A DNA stretch of 64,000 nt from Sphingobacterium mizutaii (lineage in GTDB: Bacteria; Bacteroidota; Bacteroidia; Sphingobacteriales; Sphingobacteriaceae): the NCBI RefSeq assembly GCF_900187125.1, contig NZ_LT906468.1:4030001-4094000 (forward strand), read 5' to 3'. The notes beneath the pieces are model-generated. The model did not search any database. It was given only the letters and a program-made list of their open reading frames with translations, and had not been told where the DNA came from. A program made the position numbers and the translations under genes. Positions 1 to 8,147 of the stretch are shown in pieces. Position 1 is the first letter of the stretch; every line of letters begins with the position of its first letter.

Positions 1-1
1 G

Positions 2-571
2 CTTTCAGACGACGGTAGTTTTACACTGTCTGAGCAAAATCAATTCTTGAGCTATAAAAAGGCTTCTAATTTTGGCTTTGATATCGCACAGTTTGGTTTA
101 AGGTTCAATGATAACTTTAAGGTTTACCTTTCTGCTGGTTTTGAATGGAATTATTGGCGCCTGAAACAAAATGTCCTGCTGCTGGAAAATGTGACGCCAT
201 TGACCTACGAGCCTTTGGATGATGATGCAAACTATTCGAAAAATGTTTTTACTTCCACTTACTTGCGACTTCCGCTTTCATTTGAATTGAGAAGTAGACA
301 ACTGAACAATGGAAAAAGGGTAAAACTTGCTTTTGGAGCAATGACAGGCATATTACTGAAAGGAACACAACGCTTGAAGAGCGATGACAATGGAAAGCAG
401 AAGTTCAAGGATACCTATAACTTGCAGACATTTCAATATGGTCCATTTATCCGCATTGGCTATGACGATTTTGGCTTATTTGCCAAGTATTATATGAATA
501 ATCTTTTTGAAAAGAGCCCAGCCCAAGAGGGTGTTAAAAACATTGCTTTTGGATTGACTCTAGGTTTTTAA
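2..571 (+). CDS. Outer-membrane beta-barrel protein, 3' part only
   Basis: The reading frame is open to the left edge of the window, so the true start lies upstream and only about 189 residues are visible. The first candidate start inside, a TTG at position 47, is probably internal because coding-like sequence continues before it. The protein has alternating polar and aromatic residues in short strands (for example FGFDIAQFGLRF and YGPFIRIGYDDFGLFAKYY). It ends in GLTLGF; a terminal phenylalanine is typical of outer-membrane barrels recognised by the BAM machinery. I infer a PorT-like or OmpA-barrel-like protein of unknown function. A clear hairpin terminator follows at 604-631. Confidence 0.6.
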   Translation, partial: LSDDGSFTLSEQNQFLSYKKASNFGFDIAQFGLRFNDNFKVYLSAGFEWNYWRLKQNVLLLENVTPLTYEPLDDDANYSKNVFTSTYLRLPLSFELRSRQLNNGKRVKLAFGAMTGILLKGTQRLKSDDNGKQKFKDTYNLQTFQYGPFIRIGYDDFGLFAKYYMNNLFEKSPAQEGVKNIAFGLTLGF

Positions 572-603
572 TAGTAAAAACGATTCGTAAACTGTATTTT
601 TGT

Positions 604-631
604 GTCGGGTTCAAAAGATCCGACATTTTTT
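604..631 (+). terminator. Rho-independent terminator of the barrel gene
   Basis: GTCGG (604-608) pairs with CCGAC (620-624), the stem is extended by a G-T and a T-A pair, and a run of six T follows (626-631). It ends exactly at the ATG of the next gene, which argues against the upstream GTG at 602 as that gene's start. Confidence 0.75.
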
Positions 632-1678
632 ATGGCGCAACAATCTAACTCTTGTCAATATATTTTTTCTGATGTTCAAAAACCTAACCTTCCCTTAATC
701 CATGGGGAAAATGTGTCTGCAGTTTTTGAAGGCAACCTTATCGTGACTGCGGTAAATCAGGTAAATTTTGGTATTGAGGAAGGCAAGATTACGGCGATCA
801 TCGGCGAATCAGGAAGTGGCAAAAGCACCTTGCTGAAGTTGATTTACGGCCTATTGGAACCCCATACGGGAGAGATTAGATATAGAGGTTGGCTGGTTCC
901 CACCCGAAAAGACAAATTGATCCCGGGACATGATGCCATGAAATTAGTCTCCCAAGGATTTGATGATTTAAACCTTTACGCCAAGGTATGGGATAATGTG
1001 GCCTCCCAACTCTCCAACACCAACCTGGAGCTGAAAGCTAGGAGAACACAGGAAGTCCTGGAACAATTGCGCATCGATCATCTGGCACAAAAAAGAGTTG
1101 CCGATTTAAGTGGAGGCGAAAAGCAACGTGTCGCTATTTCCAGAGCATTGATCAATGATCCAGAGGTATTATTAATGGATGAGCCCTTCAACCAAGTAGA
1201 TGCTGCCTTTAGGGATGAATTGCAACAGGATATCCAAAATATTGTCAAAAACACAGGCTTGACCGTTATTTTGGTTTCACATGATCCAGCGGAAGTATTG
1301 GCCATGGCAGACTTTCTATTGGTGATGAAAGCAGGAGAAATAGCCGATTACGGGAATCCATCGGTTTTATATGCTACGCCAAACACACCCTATACAGCTA
1401 GATTATTGGCGAAGAGCAATGTATTGACCCCCGTCGCTGCCAAAATCTTGGATATAGAAACCCGCTCATTAATTTCTATCCTGCAGGAAAACGTCAGCTA
1501 TGAAATCAATGCGGACGGAAAGTTCTGGATCAAGGATATTAAATTCAGAGGCTTCTATAATGAGGTTATTCTCGGAAATGACGAATTAACCTTGCACATG
1601 GTTCAATTTCCAAAAGTTGAAATCAAAAAAAATACGAGAATCAATATCCTCGTATCTTCCTATCATCAATTTCAATAG
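632..1678 (+). CDS. ABC transporter ATP-binding protein
   Basis: ATPase subunit of an ABC importer, predicted to sit on the cytoplasmic face of the inner membrane. Visible motifs: Walker A GESGSGKST, signature LSGGEKQR, Walker B VLLMDEP and the H-loop SHD. The roughly 100 residues after the ATPase domain resemble the accessory C-terminal region of PotA/CysA/FbpC-type subunits. I place the start at ATG 632 (348 residues). An in-frame GTG at 602 exists but lies in the hairpin terminator of the preceding gene. No permease or binding protein is adjacent, so the substrate cannot be inferred. The gene converges on the hydrolase at 1688 with only 9 bp between them, and its own 3' end contains that gene's terminator. 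Confidence 0.85.
   Translation: MAQQSNSCQYIFSDVQKPNLPLIHGENVSAVFEGNLIVTAVNQVNFGIEEGKITAIIGESGSGKSTLLKLIYGLLEPHTGEIRYRGWLVPTRKDKLIPGHDAMKLVSQGFDDLNLYAKVWDNVASQLSNTNLELKARRTQEVLEQLRIDHLAQKRVADLSGGEKQRVAISRALINDPEVLLMDEPFNQVDAAFRDELQQDIQNIVKNTGLTVILVSHDPAEVLAMADFLLVMKAGEIADYGNPSVLYATPNTPYTARLLAKSNVLTPVAAKILDIETRSLISILQENVSYEINADGKFWIKDIKFRGFYNEVILGNDELTLHMVQFPKVEIKKNTRINILVSSYHQFQ
1625..1655 (-). terminator. Terminator of the hydrolase gene, inside the ABC gene
   Basis: Read on the minus strand, ATACGAG (1655-1649) pairs with CTCGTAT (1638-1632) and an eight-T tract follows (1632-1625). It lies in the last 20 codons of the convergent ABC ATPase gene, so one stretch encodes protein on one strand and termination on the other. 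Confidence 0.7.
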
Positions 1679-1687
1679 AAATATCTT

Positions 1688-2554
1688 TTATCGATTTACG
1701 TTCTGCAACCATTCCATCATGGCTGCAAACCAATCTCTATTATCGGTTTTATTGACCAATCCGAATCCATGCCCTCCTTCTTCGTAGGTAAAGATCGGAT
1801 TTGGAATATTATAAAGTCCTAAAGAATCTTGGTACCTGTAACTATTTTCAATAGGCACGACCTTATCATCCTTGGCACTCATCAGGAAAGTAGGTTGGTT
1901 GTTTTTATCCACTTGCTTTTCCATGGAGAACAGTTCAACATCTTCAGCCGTAAAATCAGGACCTAGCAGGTTGTTTTTGGAACCTTGATGGGTGATGGTA
2001 GAATCCATGGAGATAACGGGGTAACACAGCACCGAGAAATCAGGTTTCAAATTTGCTTGTTCAAGAAATTCCGTTTGGGGTCGGTCATAAAGGTTGGAAA
2101 GTGTAGCTGCTAAATGTCCTCCTGCGGAGAAGCCAATGACTACAACCTTTTTATTCGGGTTTTCCGCTCTGATCTGTGCCATGGCATATTGGGCGTCTTG
2201 AAGTGGTCCAAAACGTTTGTCTTCCATAGTTTCCACTTTTGGAAGCCTATAAAAAAGCACATAGGCAGAGTAGCCCAAGTCGTTTAGCCTTTTTGCTACA
2301 TCATGACCTTCGTGGTTGATGGCCACACCGGCATATCCACCACCTGGAATTACCAAGAATACCAGATCCTCTTTTTTTTGATTGGCTTTATGGACGTATA
2401 ATTTAGGTTTATCCAATTCGTCGAGGGAATCAACTATTAATTTAGACTTTGGAATTTCCTCGTTTCCATACAAATATCTCATTTGCCCAGTATCTTGGGC
2501 TTTGGTATGCCATGCAATCATGCTTAAAATAAAAAGGATTAGGTATTTTCTCAT
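1688..2554 (-). CDS. Secreted alpha/beta hydrolase (esterase-like)
   Basis: Predicted periplasmic or secreted serine hydrolase of 288 residues. The N-terminus is a signal peptide (MRKYLILFILSMIAWHTKAQ, cleavage after AQ or nearby). The fold is recognised from the oxyanion-hole stretch VIPGGGYAG, the nucleophile elbow GFSAGG, an acidic residue in SAKDDKVVP and a histidine in EEGGHGFG. This arrangement is shared by BD-FAE/acetyl-xylan-esterase-like proteins of Bacteroidota; the actual ester substrate is unknown. It is followed by a terminator embedded in the neighbouring ABC gene, and the alanine dehydrogenase gene is only 3 bp upstream on the same strand, so the two may be cotranscribed. Confidence 0.8.
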   Translation of the reverse strand: MRKYLILFILSMIAWHTKAQDTGQMRYLYGNEEIPKSKLIVDSLDELDKPKLYVHKANQKKEDLVFLVIPGGGYAGVAINHEGHDVAKRLNDLGYSAYVLFYRLPKVETMEDKRFGPLQDAQYAMAQIRAENPNKKVVVIGFSAGGHLAATLSNLYDRPQTEFLEQANLKPDFSVLCYPVISMDSTITHQGSKNNLLGPDFTAEDVELFSMEKQVDKNNQPTFLMSAKDDKVVPIENSYRYQDSLGLYNIPNPIFTYEEGGHGFGLVNKTDNRDWFAAMMEWLQNVNR

Positions 2555-2557
2555 CGT

Positions 2558-3769
2558 TTATAAGTTCGCCATGACGATCAGGTTCAGGTCCTTGCAAGGC
2601 AACTGGAACTTCTCGCTCATGTCTTTGTTAGTTAGATTTCCGTGATATAAATAGATGGCACTTCGTATGCCTTGATTAGCCCAGATCATATTGTTCATTC
2701 CTCCTGCCTCGCCAATCTCGATCAAGATCGGAGTGAAGATATTGGTCAGGGCATAAGTGGCGGTCCTAGCAACTCTAGATGCAATATTGGGAACACAATA
2801 GTGGATGACATCATATTTCCTGAAGGTAGGTTTATCATGATTGGTCACTTCAGAGGTTTCAATTACCCCACCTTGATCAATACTTACGTCTATCAGAACA
2901 GAATTAGGTTTCATCTTGGAAACGGTGTCCTCAGAAATCAAACATGGTGTGCGACCGTTCCTTGCTCTTACTGCTCCAATCACCACATCACAGGTTCGAA
3001 CAGCTTTATTGAGGACAATCGGTTGGACTACGGAAGTGAAGACGCGGCTGCCTACATTGCTCTGTAAACGTCTCAACCTATATACCGAGCTGTCAAAGAC
3101 CTTGACCTGTGCACCAAGTGCAATGGCAGTCCTTGCAGCAAACTCCCCAACGGTACCAGCTCCAATAATGACCATTTCTGTTGGCGGAACACCAGTAACC
3201 CCTCCTAACATCAAGCCCTTGCCATCAAAAACATTGGAAAGGTATTCAGCGGCGATCAATACGGAAGTCGCTCCGACGATTTCACTCATGGCACGGACAA
3301 CAGATAGATGTCCACCCTCATCTTGTAAATATTCGAAGGAAAGCGCGGTGATCTGTTTTTTCATTAAGGCTTTCAGGACTTCAATCTTCATCAAGGAAGG
3401 TTGTTGGGAACTGAACAAAACCTGCCTGTTCTTCATCAGTTCCACCTCTTTCAAGGTAGGACTGGAAATCTTAATGATTAAGTCTGCTTTATAGACTTCT
3501 TTTTTATCGTATACGATACGGGCTCCTTGCTCGCTATAATGATGGTCTTGGAAATTGGAGGCATCACCCGCTCCAGTTTCAATAATGATTTCATGACCAT
3601 TTTCTACCAACAACCCAACAGAGAGTGGCGTCAGTGCAATTCTATTTTCTTGGAAGGTATTTTCTTTAGGGATACCGATAGTTAAACTGCCTTTTTTTCT
3701 GTCTTTCGAAAGCAAAGCTTCCTTAGGTTGTAGTACTCCTTCTTGAGCTAATTTAGATACATTTATCAT
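2558..3769 (-). CDS. ald: Alanine dehydrogenase / PNT-family enzyme
   Basis: NAD-dependent oxidoreductase of the alanine dehydrogenase / transhydrogenase-alpha family, 403 residues, predicted cytoplasmic. The N-terminal domain starts with IGIPKENTFQENRIALTP, the family hallmark, after about 30 extra residues. The Rossmann fold shows GAGTVGEFAA and the C-terminal part has NIASRVARTATYALTN. Canonical enzymes carry a catalytic histidine in an FxYLHLA-type motif; here the equivalent stretch reads LFSSQQPS, so that histidine is not evident. The usual reaction is L-alanine to pyruvate plus ammonia, but the altered motif makes the exact substrate less certain. It precedes the hydrolase gene by 3 bp. 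Confidence 0.75.
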   Translation of the reverse strand: MINVSKLAQEGVLQPKEALLSKDRKKGSLTIGIPKENTFQENRIALTPLSVGLLVENGHEIIIETGAGDASNFQDHHYSEQGARIVYDKKEVYKADLIIKISSPTLKEVELMKNRQVLFSSQQPSLMKIEVLKALMKKQITALSFEYLQDEGGHLSVVRAMSEIVGATSVLIAAEYLSNVFDGKGLMLGGVTGVPPTEMVIIGAGTVGEFAARTAIALGAQVKVFDSSVYRLRRLQSNVGSRVFTSVVQPIVLNKAVRTCDVVIGAVRARNGRTPCLISEDTVSKMKPNSVLIDVSIDQGGVIETSEVTNHDKPTFRKYDVIHYCVPNIASRVARTATYALTNIFTPILIEIGEAGGMNNMIWANQGIRSAIYLYHGNLTNKDMSEKFQLPCKDLNLIVMANL

Positions 3770-3898
3770 TTACGTAAATATAATGCAAGTTAAAAATACG
3801 CAATAATATTTCAACAAATAAAGCTTAAACGATTATATTTGGTTAAAATTAAAATAATAAACTTTAATAATCTTAAGTTTACAAACTAACCCGTTACG

Positions 3899-5824
3899 AT
3901 GAAAATAATTAAGCCGTTGAATCACATCAAGATAGTTCCGAGATGGATTATTTTTATGTTTGACATAGCCGTTTCAGCTTGTGCCTTTCTACTTGCATTT
4001 ACCCTATACAACAACTTCAACGTCGATTCTTTCTCAAAAACTGATTTCTCAATTGAGTTCTTATTTTGCATGACTTTAACTGCCATTTCCTTCTTGGTAT
4101 TTAAGTTATATAGTGGTATCGTAAGGTATACATCGGCGGTAGATTCTATCCGAATTCTATCGACGATTGTCTTCACGTCGATCATCATGTTTTTGGCGAA
4201 GTTGATCTTCATTGCGTTACAAATACATATCAAAATCCCCACAAACCTGATTATCATCTATGCTTTGTTTGCATTTACAGGCCTTACAACCTATCGTACC
4301 TGTATCAAGATCTTCTTTCAATACACCAAATCCACTAGGAATGGCCGAAAGAATGCCATCGTATATGGTGCCGGTGATTTAGGGATAGCTGTGAAGAGAA
4401 CCTTTGAACATGACTTTCGTTCTGAAAAGACCATTGTAGCCTATATAGACGATAATGATGAAAAAATTGGCAAGTCCATTGATGGACTGAAGATCTATGG
4501 ATCGAAGGATTTTACCAGGGCGGTTGATAAATTCGGTGTGGATGAATTGATCATTGCTTCTTCCAATATTGATATTGACATCAAGAACAATATCATCGAT
4601 CAAGCATTGGAGCATAATATTACGGTATTGACCCTACCTCCGGTAAATAGGATTATCAATGGTGATCTATCTCCGGCGCAGATCAAACAGATCAAAATCG
4701 AGGACCTGCTAGAGCGCGCTCCGATCCAGATTTCCAACGAGAAGCTGATGGATCAATTACGTGGTAAGCGTGTTTTGGTTACTGGTGCAGCTGGATCTAT
4801 AGGAAGTGAAATCTCAAAGCAGTTGGGCAAGTATGAACCGCAGATGATCATTCTTTGTGATCAGGCGGAATCTCCTTTGCACAATCTGCAATTGGACCTT
4901 CAAGATCAGTTCAAGAACCAAATTTACCATACCTATATTGCTGATATCCGAAGCGAGGAACGTATGCGTTTGCTCTTCGAGACTTTTAAACCGCATTACG
5001 TTTATCATGCTGCGGCCTATAAACATGTCCCTATGATGGAAAACCATCCCAGTGAAGGTGTGAAAACAAATGTTTTTGGAACCTACTTATTGTCCAATCT
5101 GGCAGTAGAGTTTGATGTCCAGAAATTTGTTTTTGTTTCAACAGACAAGGCGGTTAACCCAACGAATGTGATGGGTGCCACCAAAAGGATTGCTGAAAAA
5201 TATGTCCAATCCCTGAACAACTTCCTGACCTCGGTGAATGGCATTAAAGGGACTAGGTTTATCACGACACGTTTTGGAAATGTTCTGGGATCGAACGGTT
5301 CAGTGATTCCAAGATTCAAGGACCAAATAGAGAAAGGTGGACCAGTAACGGTGACCCATCCTGATATCACCAGGTATTTCATGACCATTCCTGAGGCTTG
5401 TCAATTGGTAATTGAAGCAGGAAATATGGGTAATGGCGGTGAGATCTTTGTTTTTGACATGGGAAAATCGGTAAAGATTGTCGATTTGGCCAAAAAGATG
5501 ATCCGTTTATCAGGCTTAACCCCTTTCAAGGATATAGACATTAAATTCACGGGGTTAAGGCCGGGTGAAAAGCTCTATGAGGAGCTATTGAACGATCTTG
5601 AAAACACGATGCCTACCCATCATGAAAAAATCATGATTGCAAAGGTCCGTGAGAACGACTTTGAGTTAGTAAAAAATGAAATACACATGCTTTCCAAACA
5701 ATTGGACAGCAACAACAACCTAAATATTGTAAGGCAAATGAAAGTCATGGTTCCCGAATTCAAAAGCCAGAATTCCATTTACGAACAATTGGATAAGGAA
5801 ACAATGGTCAACGTGAACCCCTAA
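3899..5824 (+). CDS. CapD/WbpM-type membrane nucleotide-sugar dehydratase
   Basis: Inner-membrane enzyme of 641 residues, probably a UDP-HexNAc 4,6-dehydratase that starts synthesis of an unusual sugar for surface polysaccharide or glycan. Four hydrophobic segments fill about the first 130 residues. A first nucleotide-binding domain begins with AIVYGAGDLG, and the catalytic Rossmann domain begins at about residue 294 with VTGAAGSIGSE. The family signature STDKAVNPTNVMGATKR, in which the usual YxxxK tyrosine is replaced by methionine, marks the WbpM/PglF/FlaA1 class rather than classical epimerases. No glycosyltransferases are adjacent, so it appears as an isolated gene here. Confidence 0.88.
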   Translation: MKIIKPLNHIKIVPRWIIFMFDIAVSACAFLLAFTLYNNFNVDSFSKTDFSIEFLFCMTLTAISFLVFKLYSGIVRYTSAVDSIRILSTIVFTSIIMFLAKLIFIALQIHIKIPTNLIIIYALFAFTGLTTYRTCIKIFFQYTKSTRNGRKNAIVYGAGDLGIAVKRTFEHDFRSEKTIVAYIDDNDEKIGKSIDGLKIYGSKDFTRAVDKFGVDELIIASSNIDIDIKNNIIDQALEHNITVLTLPPVNRIINGDLSPAQIKQIKIEDLLERAPIQISNEKLMDQLRGKRVLVTGAAGSIGSEISKQLGKYEPQMIILCDQAESPLHNLQLDLQDQFKNQIYHTYIADIRSEERMRLLFETFKPHYVYHAAAYKHVPMMENHPSEGVKTNVFGTYLLSNLAVEFDVQKFVFVSTDKAVNPTNVMGATKRIAEKYVQSLNNFLTSVNGIKGTRFITTRFGNVLGSNGSVIPRFKDQIEKGGPVTVTHPDITRYFMTIPEACQLVIEAGNMGNGGEIFVFDMGKSVKIVDLAKKMIRLSGLTPFKDIDIKFTGLRPGEKLYEELLNDLENTMPTHHEKIMIAKVRENDFELVKNEIHMLSKQLDSNNNLNIVRQMKVMVPEFKSQNSIYEQLDKETMVNVNP

Positions 5825-5849
5825 TGCCTTTAAATATTTTTCCTAAATT

Positions 5850-5880
5850 ATTGCAAGTATTCTTTAAAAGTGTATTTTTG
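5850..5880 (+). promoter_or_regulatory. Bacteroidota-type promoter of the TPR gene
   Basis: ATTG (5850-5853), a 19-bp spacer and TATTTTTG (5873-5880) match the Bacteroidota consensus TTTG-N19-TAnnTTTG with one mismatch in the -33 box. It sits 27 bp before the ATG at 5907. Confidence 0.6.
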
Positions 5881-5906
5881 CGTTCCGTAATCTATTAAAA
5901 CTAAGA

Positions 5907-6584
5907 ATGTCACAAAATAAACAAAACGGTTCTTCAGCGGTAAAATCAGGGCCGAAGAAATCATTTTTCCAAGAAAATGAAAAGAGTATCATCTTTATTG
6001 TAGCAGGTATCGTCGTATTGATCCTTCTATATTTTGGATACCAAAAATTATATTTAGCACCAAGAGCAGAGAAAGCTGCTAACCAAATGTACCAAGCGGA
6101 ATATTACGCTACTATTGATTCGCTTCAGAAAAAGGCAATCGATGGCGACGGTTCATTCCCAGGTTTCAAAGAAATTGCTGACGAATATTCTAACACTAAA
6201 TCTGCAAACGTAGCGAATGCATACTTAGGTGGTCTATACTTACGTCAGAAGAACTTTAAAGAAGCGATCAAATACCTAGAGCAATATACGGAGACTGGTA
6301 GTCAAGTATTGGATCCATTGGTGATCGGTCTTTTAGGTGATGCTTATTCAGAAGAGAAAATCTATGACAAGGCTGCCAACTATTACAAAAAAGCAGCTGA
6401 AAAAAGTGCTAATGCATATACAACTCCAATTTTCTTAAAGAAATTAGGTTTGGTATACGAGGAACTACAGGATTACAAAAACGCTGAGGCTTCTTACCAA
6501 AAAATCAGAGATGAGTATCCTGAAAGCGCAGAATCTACAACAGTAGATAGCTTTATCGCTCGCGTTCAAGCAAAACAACAGTAA
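5907..6584 (+). CDS. Membrane-anchored TPR protein
   Basis: A 225-residue protein with a short charged N-terminus, one transmembrane segment (IIFIVAGIVVLILLYFGYQ, about residues 29-47) and a periplasmic part made of tetratricopeptide repeats. The repeats are visible as NAYLGGLYLRQKNFKEAIKYL, IGLLGDAYSEEKIYDKAANYY and LGLVYEELQDYKNAEASY, and the last ends at a YPES boundary. The architecture is that of YfgM-like proteins that associate with secretion or envelope-assembly machinery in other bacteria; here the partner is unknown. A consensus-like promoter lies just upstream. AGTA-rich repeats and a strong terminator lie downstream. Confidence 0.8.
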   Translation: MSQNKQNGSSAVKSGPKKSFFQENEKSIIFIVAGIVVLILLYFGYQKLYLAPRAEKAANQMYQAEYYATIDSLQKKAIDGDGSFPGFKEIADEYSNTKSANVANAYLGGLYLRQKNFKEAIKYLEQYTETGSQVLDPLVIGLLGDAYSEEKIYDKAANYYKKAAEKSANAYTTPIFLKKLGLVYEELQDYKNAEASYQKIRDEYPESAESTTVDSFIARVQAKQQ

Positions 6585-6585
6585 T

Positions 6586-6626
6586 AGTATTAAGTACTAA
6601 GTATTTAGTATTTAGACTGGAGTACT
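6586..6626. repeat. AGTA/TTAG-rich short intergenic repeat
   Basis: Several degenerate copies of AGTATTTAG or AGTATTAAG follow each other directly after the TPR stop codon, ending in GGAGTACT. An inverted repeat (ATTAAT with its complement around AAAGG) follows to about 6645. It resembles dispersed intergenic repeats I associate with Sphingobacteriaceae, but this is recollection and not a search result. Confidence 0.4.
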
Positions 6627-6701
6627 ATTAATTAAAGGAATTAATACCAGGAGGTCAATAAGCATTGGCCGAATACCAAAAATATTTTAATTAACTTTGA
6701 G

Positions 6702-6728
6702 GGCTACCTATGGTAGCCTTTTTATTTT
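6702..6728 (+). terminator. Rho-independent terminator before ribH
   Basis: GGCTACC (6702-6708), a 3-nt loop TAT, and GGTAGCC (6712-6718) form a perfect 7-bp stem followed by a T-rich tract. It ends about 10 bp before the ribH ATG, so it also separates ribH from the TPR transcript. A role as a ribH attenuator cannot be excluded. Confidence 0.8.
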
Positions 6729-6739
6729 AATTTATATCT

Positions 6740-7228
6740 ATGTCGAGTACTTTAAAAAATCTATCTGATTTTTCCCATTTACAGGTGGGCAATGCTGAGC
6801 ATCTAAAATTTGCAATTGTTGTATCTCAATGGAATGCTCAAATCACTGGAGCTTTATTGAATGGCGCATACAAAGGGTTATTAGAGAATGGCGCGAAGGA
6901 AGAGAATATTGAGCTAATTGAGGTACCTGGAAGCTATGAATTGATTTCAGGAAGTGACATTGCTTTGCGAAATAAAGAATTGGATGCGGTAATTACCCTA
7001 GGTTGTGTTATCCAAGGTGAAACGAGACATTTTGACTTTATTTGTGATGCCGTAGCAAATGGTATTGCACAAGTGGGGATCAAATATAATAAACCGGTAA
7101 TTTTTGGCGTATTAACTACAGACAACCAAGAACAGGCTTTGGATAGAGCTGGTGGCAAGCACGGAAATAAAGGTGAAGAAGCTGCCATAACGGCAATCCA
7201 AATGGGCCTAATCCATAAAAACCATTAA
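6740..7228 (+). CDS. ribH: 6,7-dimethyl-8-ribityllumazine synthase
   Basis: Catalyses the penultimate step of riboflavin synthesis, joining 5-amino-6-ribitylaminouracil and dihydroxybutanone phosphate. The 162-residue length fits the family. Visible hallmarks: FAIVVSQWNAQITGALLNGA at the N-terminus, the phosphate-binding VPGSYEL, LGCVIQGETRHFDFIC with the active-site histidine, and FGVLTTDNQEQALDRAGGKHGNKG. The enzyme is cytoplasmic and usually forms 60-mers or pentamers. No other rib gene is adjacent, and no FMN riboswitch was recognised upstream, only the terminator at 6702-6728. Confidence 0.95.
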   Translation: MSSTLKNLSDFSHLQVGNAEHLKFAIVVSQWNAQITGALLNGAYKGLLENGAKEENIELIEVPGSYELISGSDIALRNKELDAVITLGCVIQGETRHFDFICDAVANGIAQVGIKYNKPVIFGVLTTDNQEQALDRAGGKHGNKGEEAAITAIQMGLIHKNH

Positions 7229-7370
7229 TGGTATTGTTTTTGATATCTAGGAGGTTATGAAACAAAATACACATACGGACAAAGCAACCCAATCATTCCC
7301 AATTTGATTCTGGGGTTGCAGCTTTATGCACGTAGTGAATTCCTCTCATATTATCACAAAATTCAGTATT

Positions 7371-8090
7371 ATGAAACAAAAGAAGAATATAGTTTTCTAT
7401 ATCTATTTAATATTTGCTGCCATCACTATTTCTCCAGCAATCCTCTTGGCGCAGTCCAATGGCATTGTAGATAAAATCTGGAATGCAGTAGGTGGTAAAA
7501 ACAAATGGGAAACCACAAAATATATCATGTTTACCGTATCTGGGAATAGCAAATACCCTTCAATCAGCGGAAACAGAAAATTCTTATTGGATAAACAAAC
7601 AGGAAATGTTCGTTTTGAAGGTACTTTGAACAATGAGAACGTAGTTGCTCTGTTAAATGTTCAGAACCAAAAATTAAATCATGTTTATGATGAAAATGGA
7701 GCTGAAATGGCCCTGCAAACCTTTAAAGAATTACTGCCTGATTTGATCGCGCAATACAATATTGACTTGAAGGTACTTTCCTTACCGATCACCATTATGG
7801 CTTCCAATATCAGTTCGCAGACCAGTAGCAAGATCATCAATGCGGAGAAGCTACAGAAGTTGGACTTTTCGAATTTCTTAGGTAATTCGGGTAGTTTCTA
7901 TGTAAGCGAGGAGTCTGGTTTGGTGAAACGCTTGGATATTGATAACAAGAGCTATTTGGTAAATGGCTATAAGGATATCGGTAATGGTCTGATCCTGCCG
8001 ACAACCTTTAAGGGATCTTCGGATAGCATTACCTATCAAAAGGTAGCTTCCTTTACCGAAATGGAACCAGAGAAGTTTAAAGCATTCTAA
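7371..8090 (+). CDS. Secreted protein of unknown function
   Basis: I choose ATG 7371 (239 residues) because it gives a good signal peptide (KKNIVFYIYLIFAAITISPAI then LLAQ). An upstream in-frame ATG at 7326 would add 15 residues of non-signal sequence. The mature part has beta-rich segments and begins with IVDKIWNAVGGKNKWETTKYI, a start seen in periplasmic proteins that carry or sort lipids or lipoproteins in Bacteroidota. I do not recognise a named family with confidence, and the location is inferred to be periplasmic. A bidirectional terminator separates it from the convergent LysR gene. Confidence 0.65.
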   Translation: MKQKKNIVFYIYLIFAAITISPAILLAQSNGIVDKIWNAVGGKNKWETTKYIMFTVSGNSKYPSISGNRKFLLDKQTGNVRFEGTLNNENVVALLNVQNQKLNHVYDENGAEMALQTFKELLPDLIAQYNIDLKVLSLPITIMASNISSQTSSKIINAEKLQKLDFSNFLGNSGSFYVSEESGLVKRLDIDNKSYLVNGYKDIGNGLILPTTFKGSSDSITYQKVASFTEMEPEKFKAF

Positions 8091-8112
8091 GTCTAAAATC
8101 CTTAAGAAATAA

Positions 8113-8147
8113 AAAGGCCATTCAATATTTTGAATGGCCTTTATTTT
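8113..8147. terminator. Bidirectional terminator
   Basis: GGCCATTCAA (8116-8125), loop TATT, and TTGAATGGCC (8130-8139) form a perfect 10-bp stem. An A-run before it and a T-run after it let it end both convergent transcripts. The T-run overlaps the 3' end of the LysR gene. Confidence 0.88.

Noticed and set aside
602..631. GTG 602 as start of the ABC ATPase gene
   Set aside because: The codons from 602 to 631 form a hairpin terminator with T-tract that belongs to the upstream gene; ATG 632 follows directly.
6702..6728. FMN riboswitch before ribH
   Set aside because: The region holds a simple 7-bp terminator hairpin and none of the conserved RFN-element helices that I could recognise.
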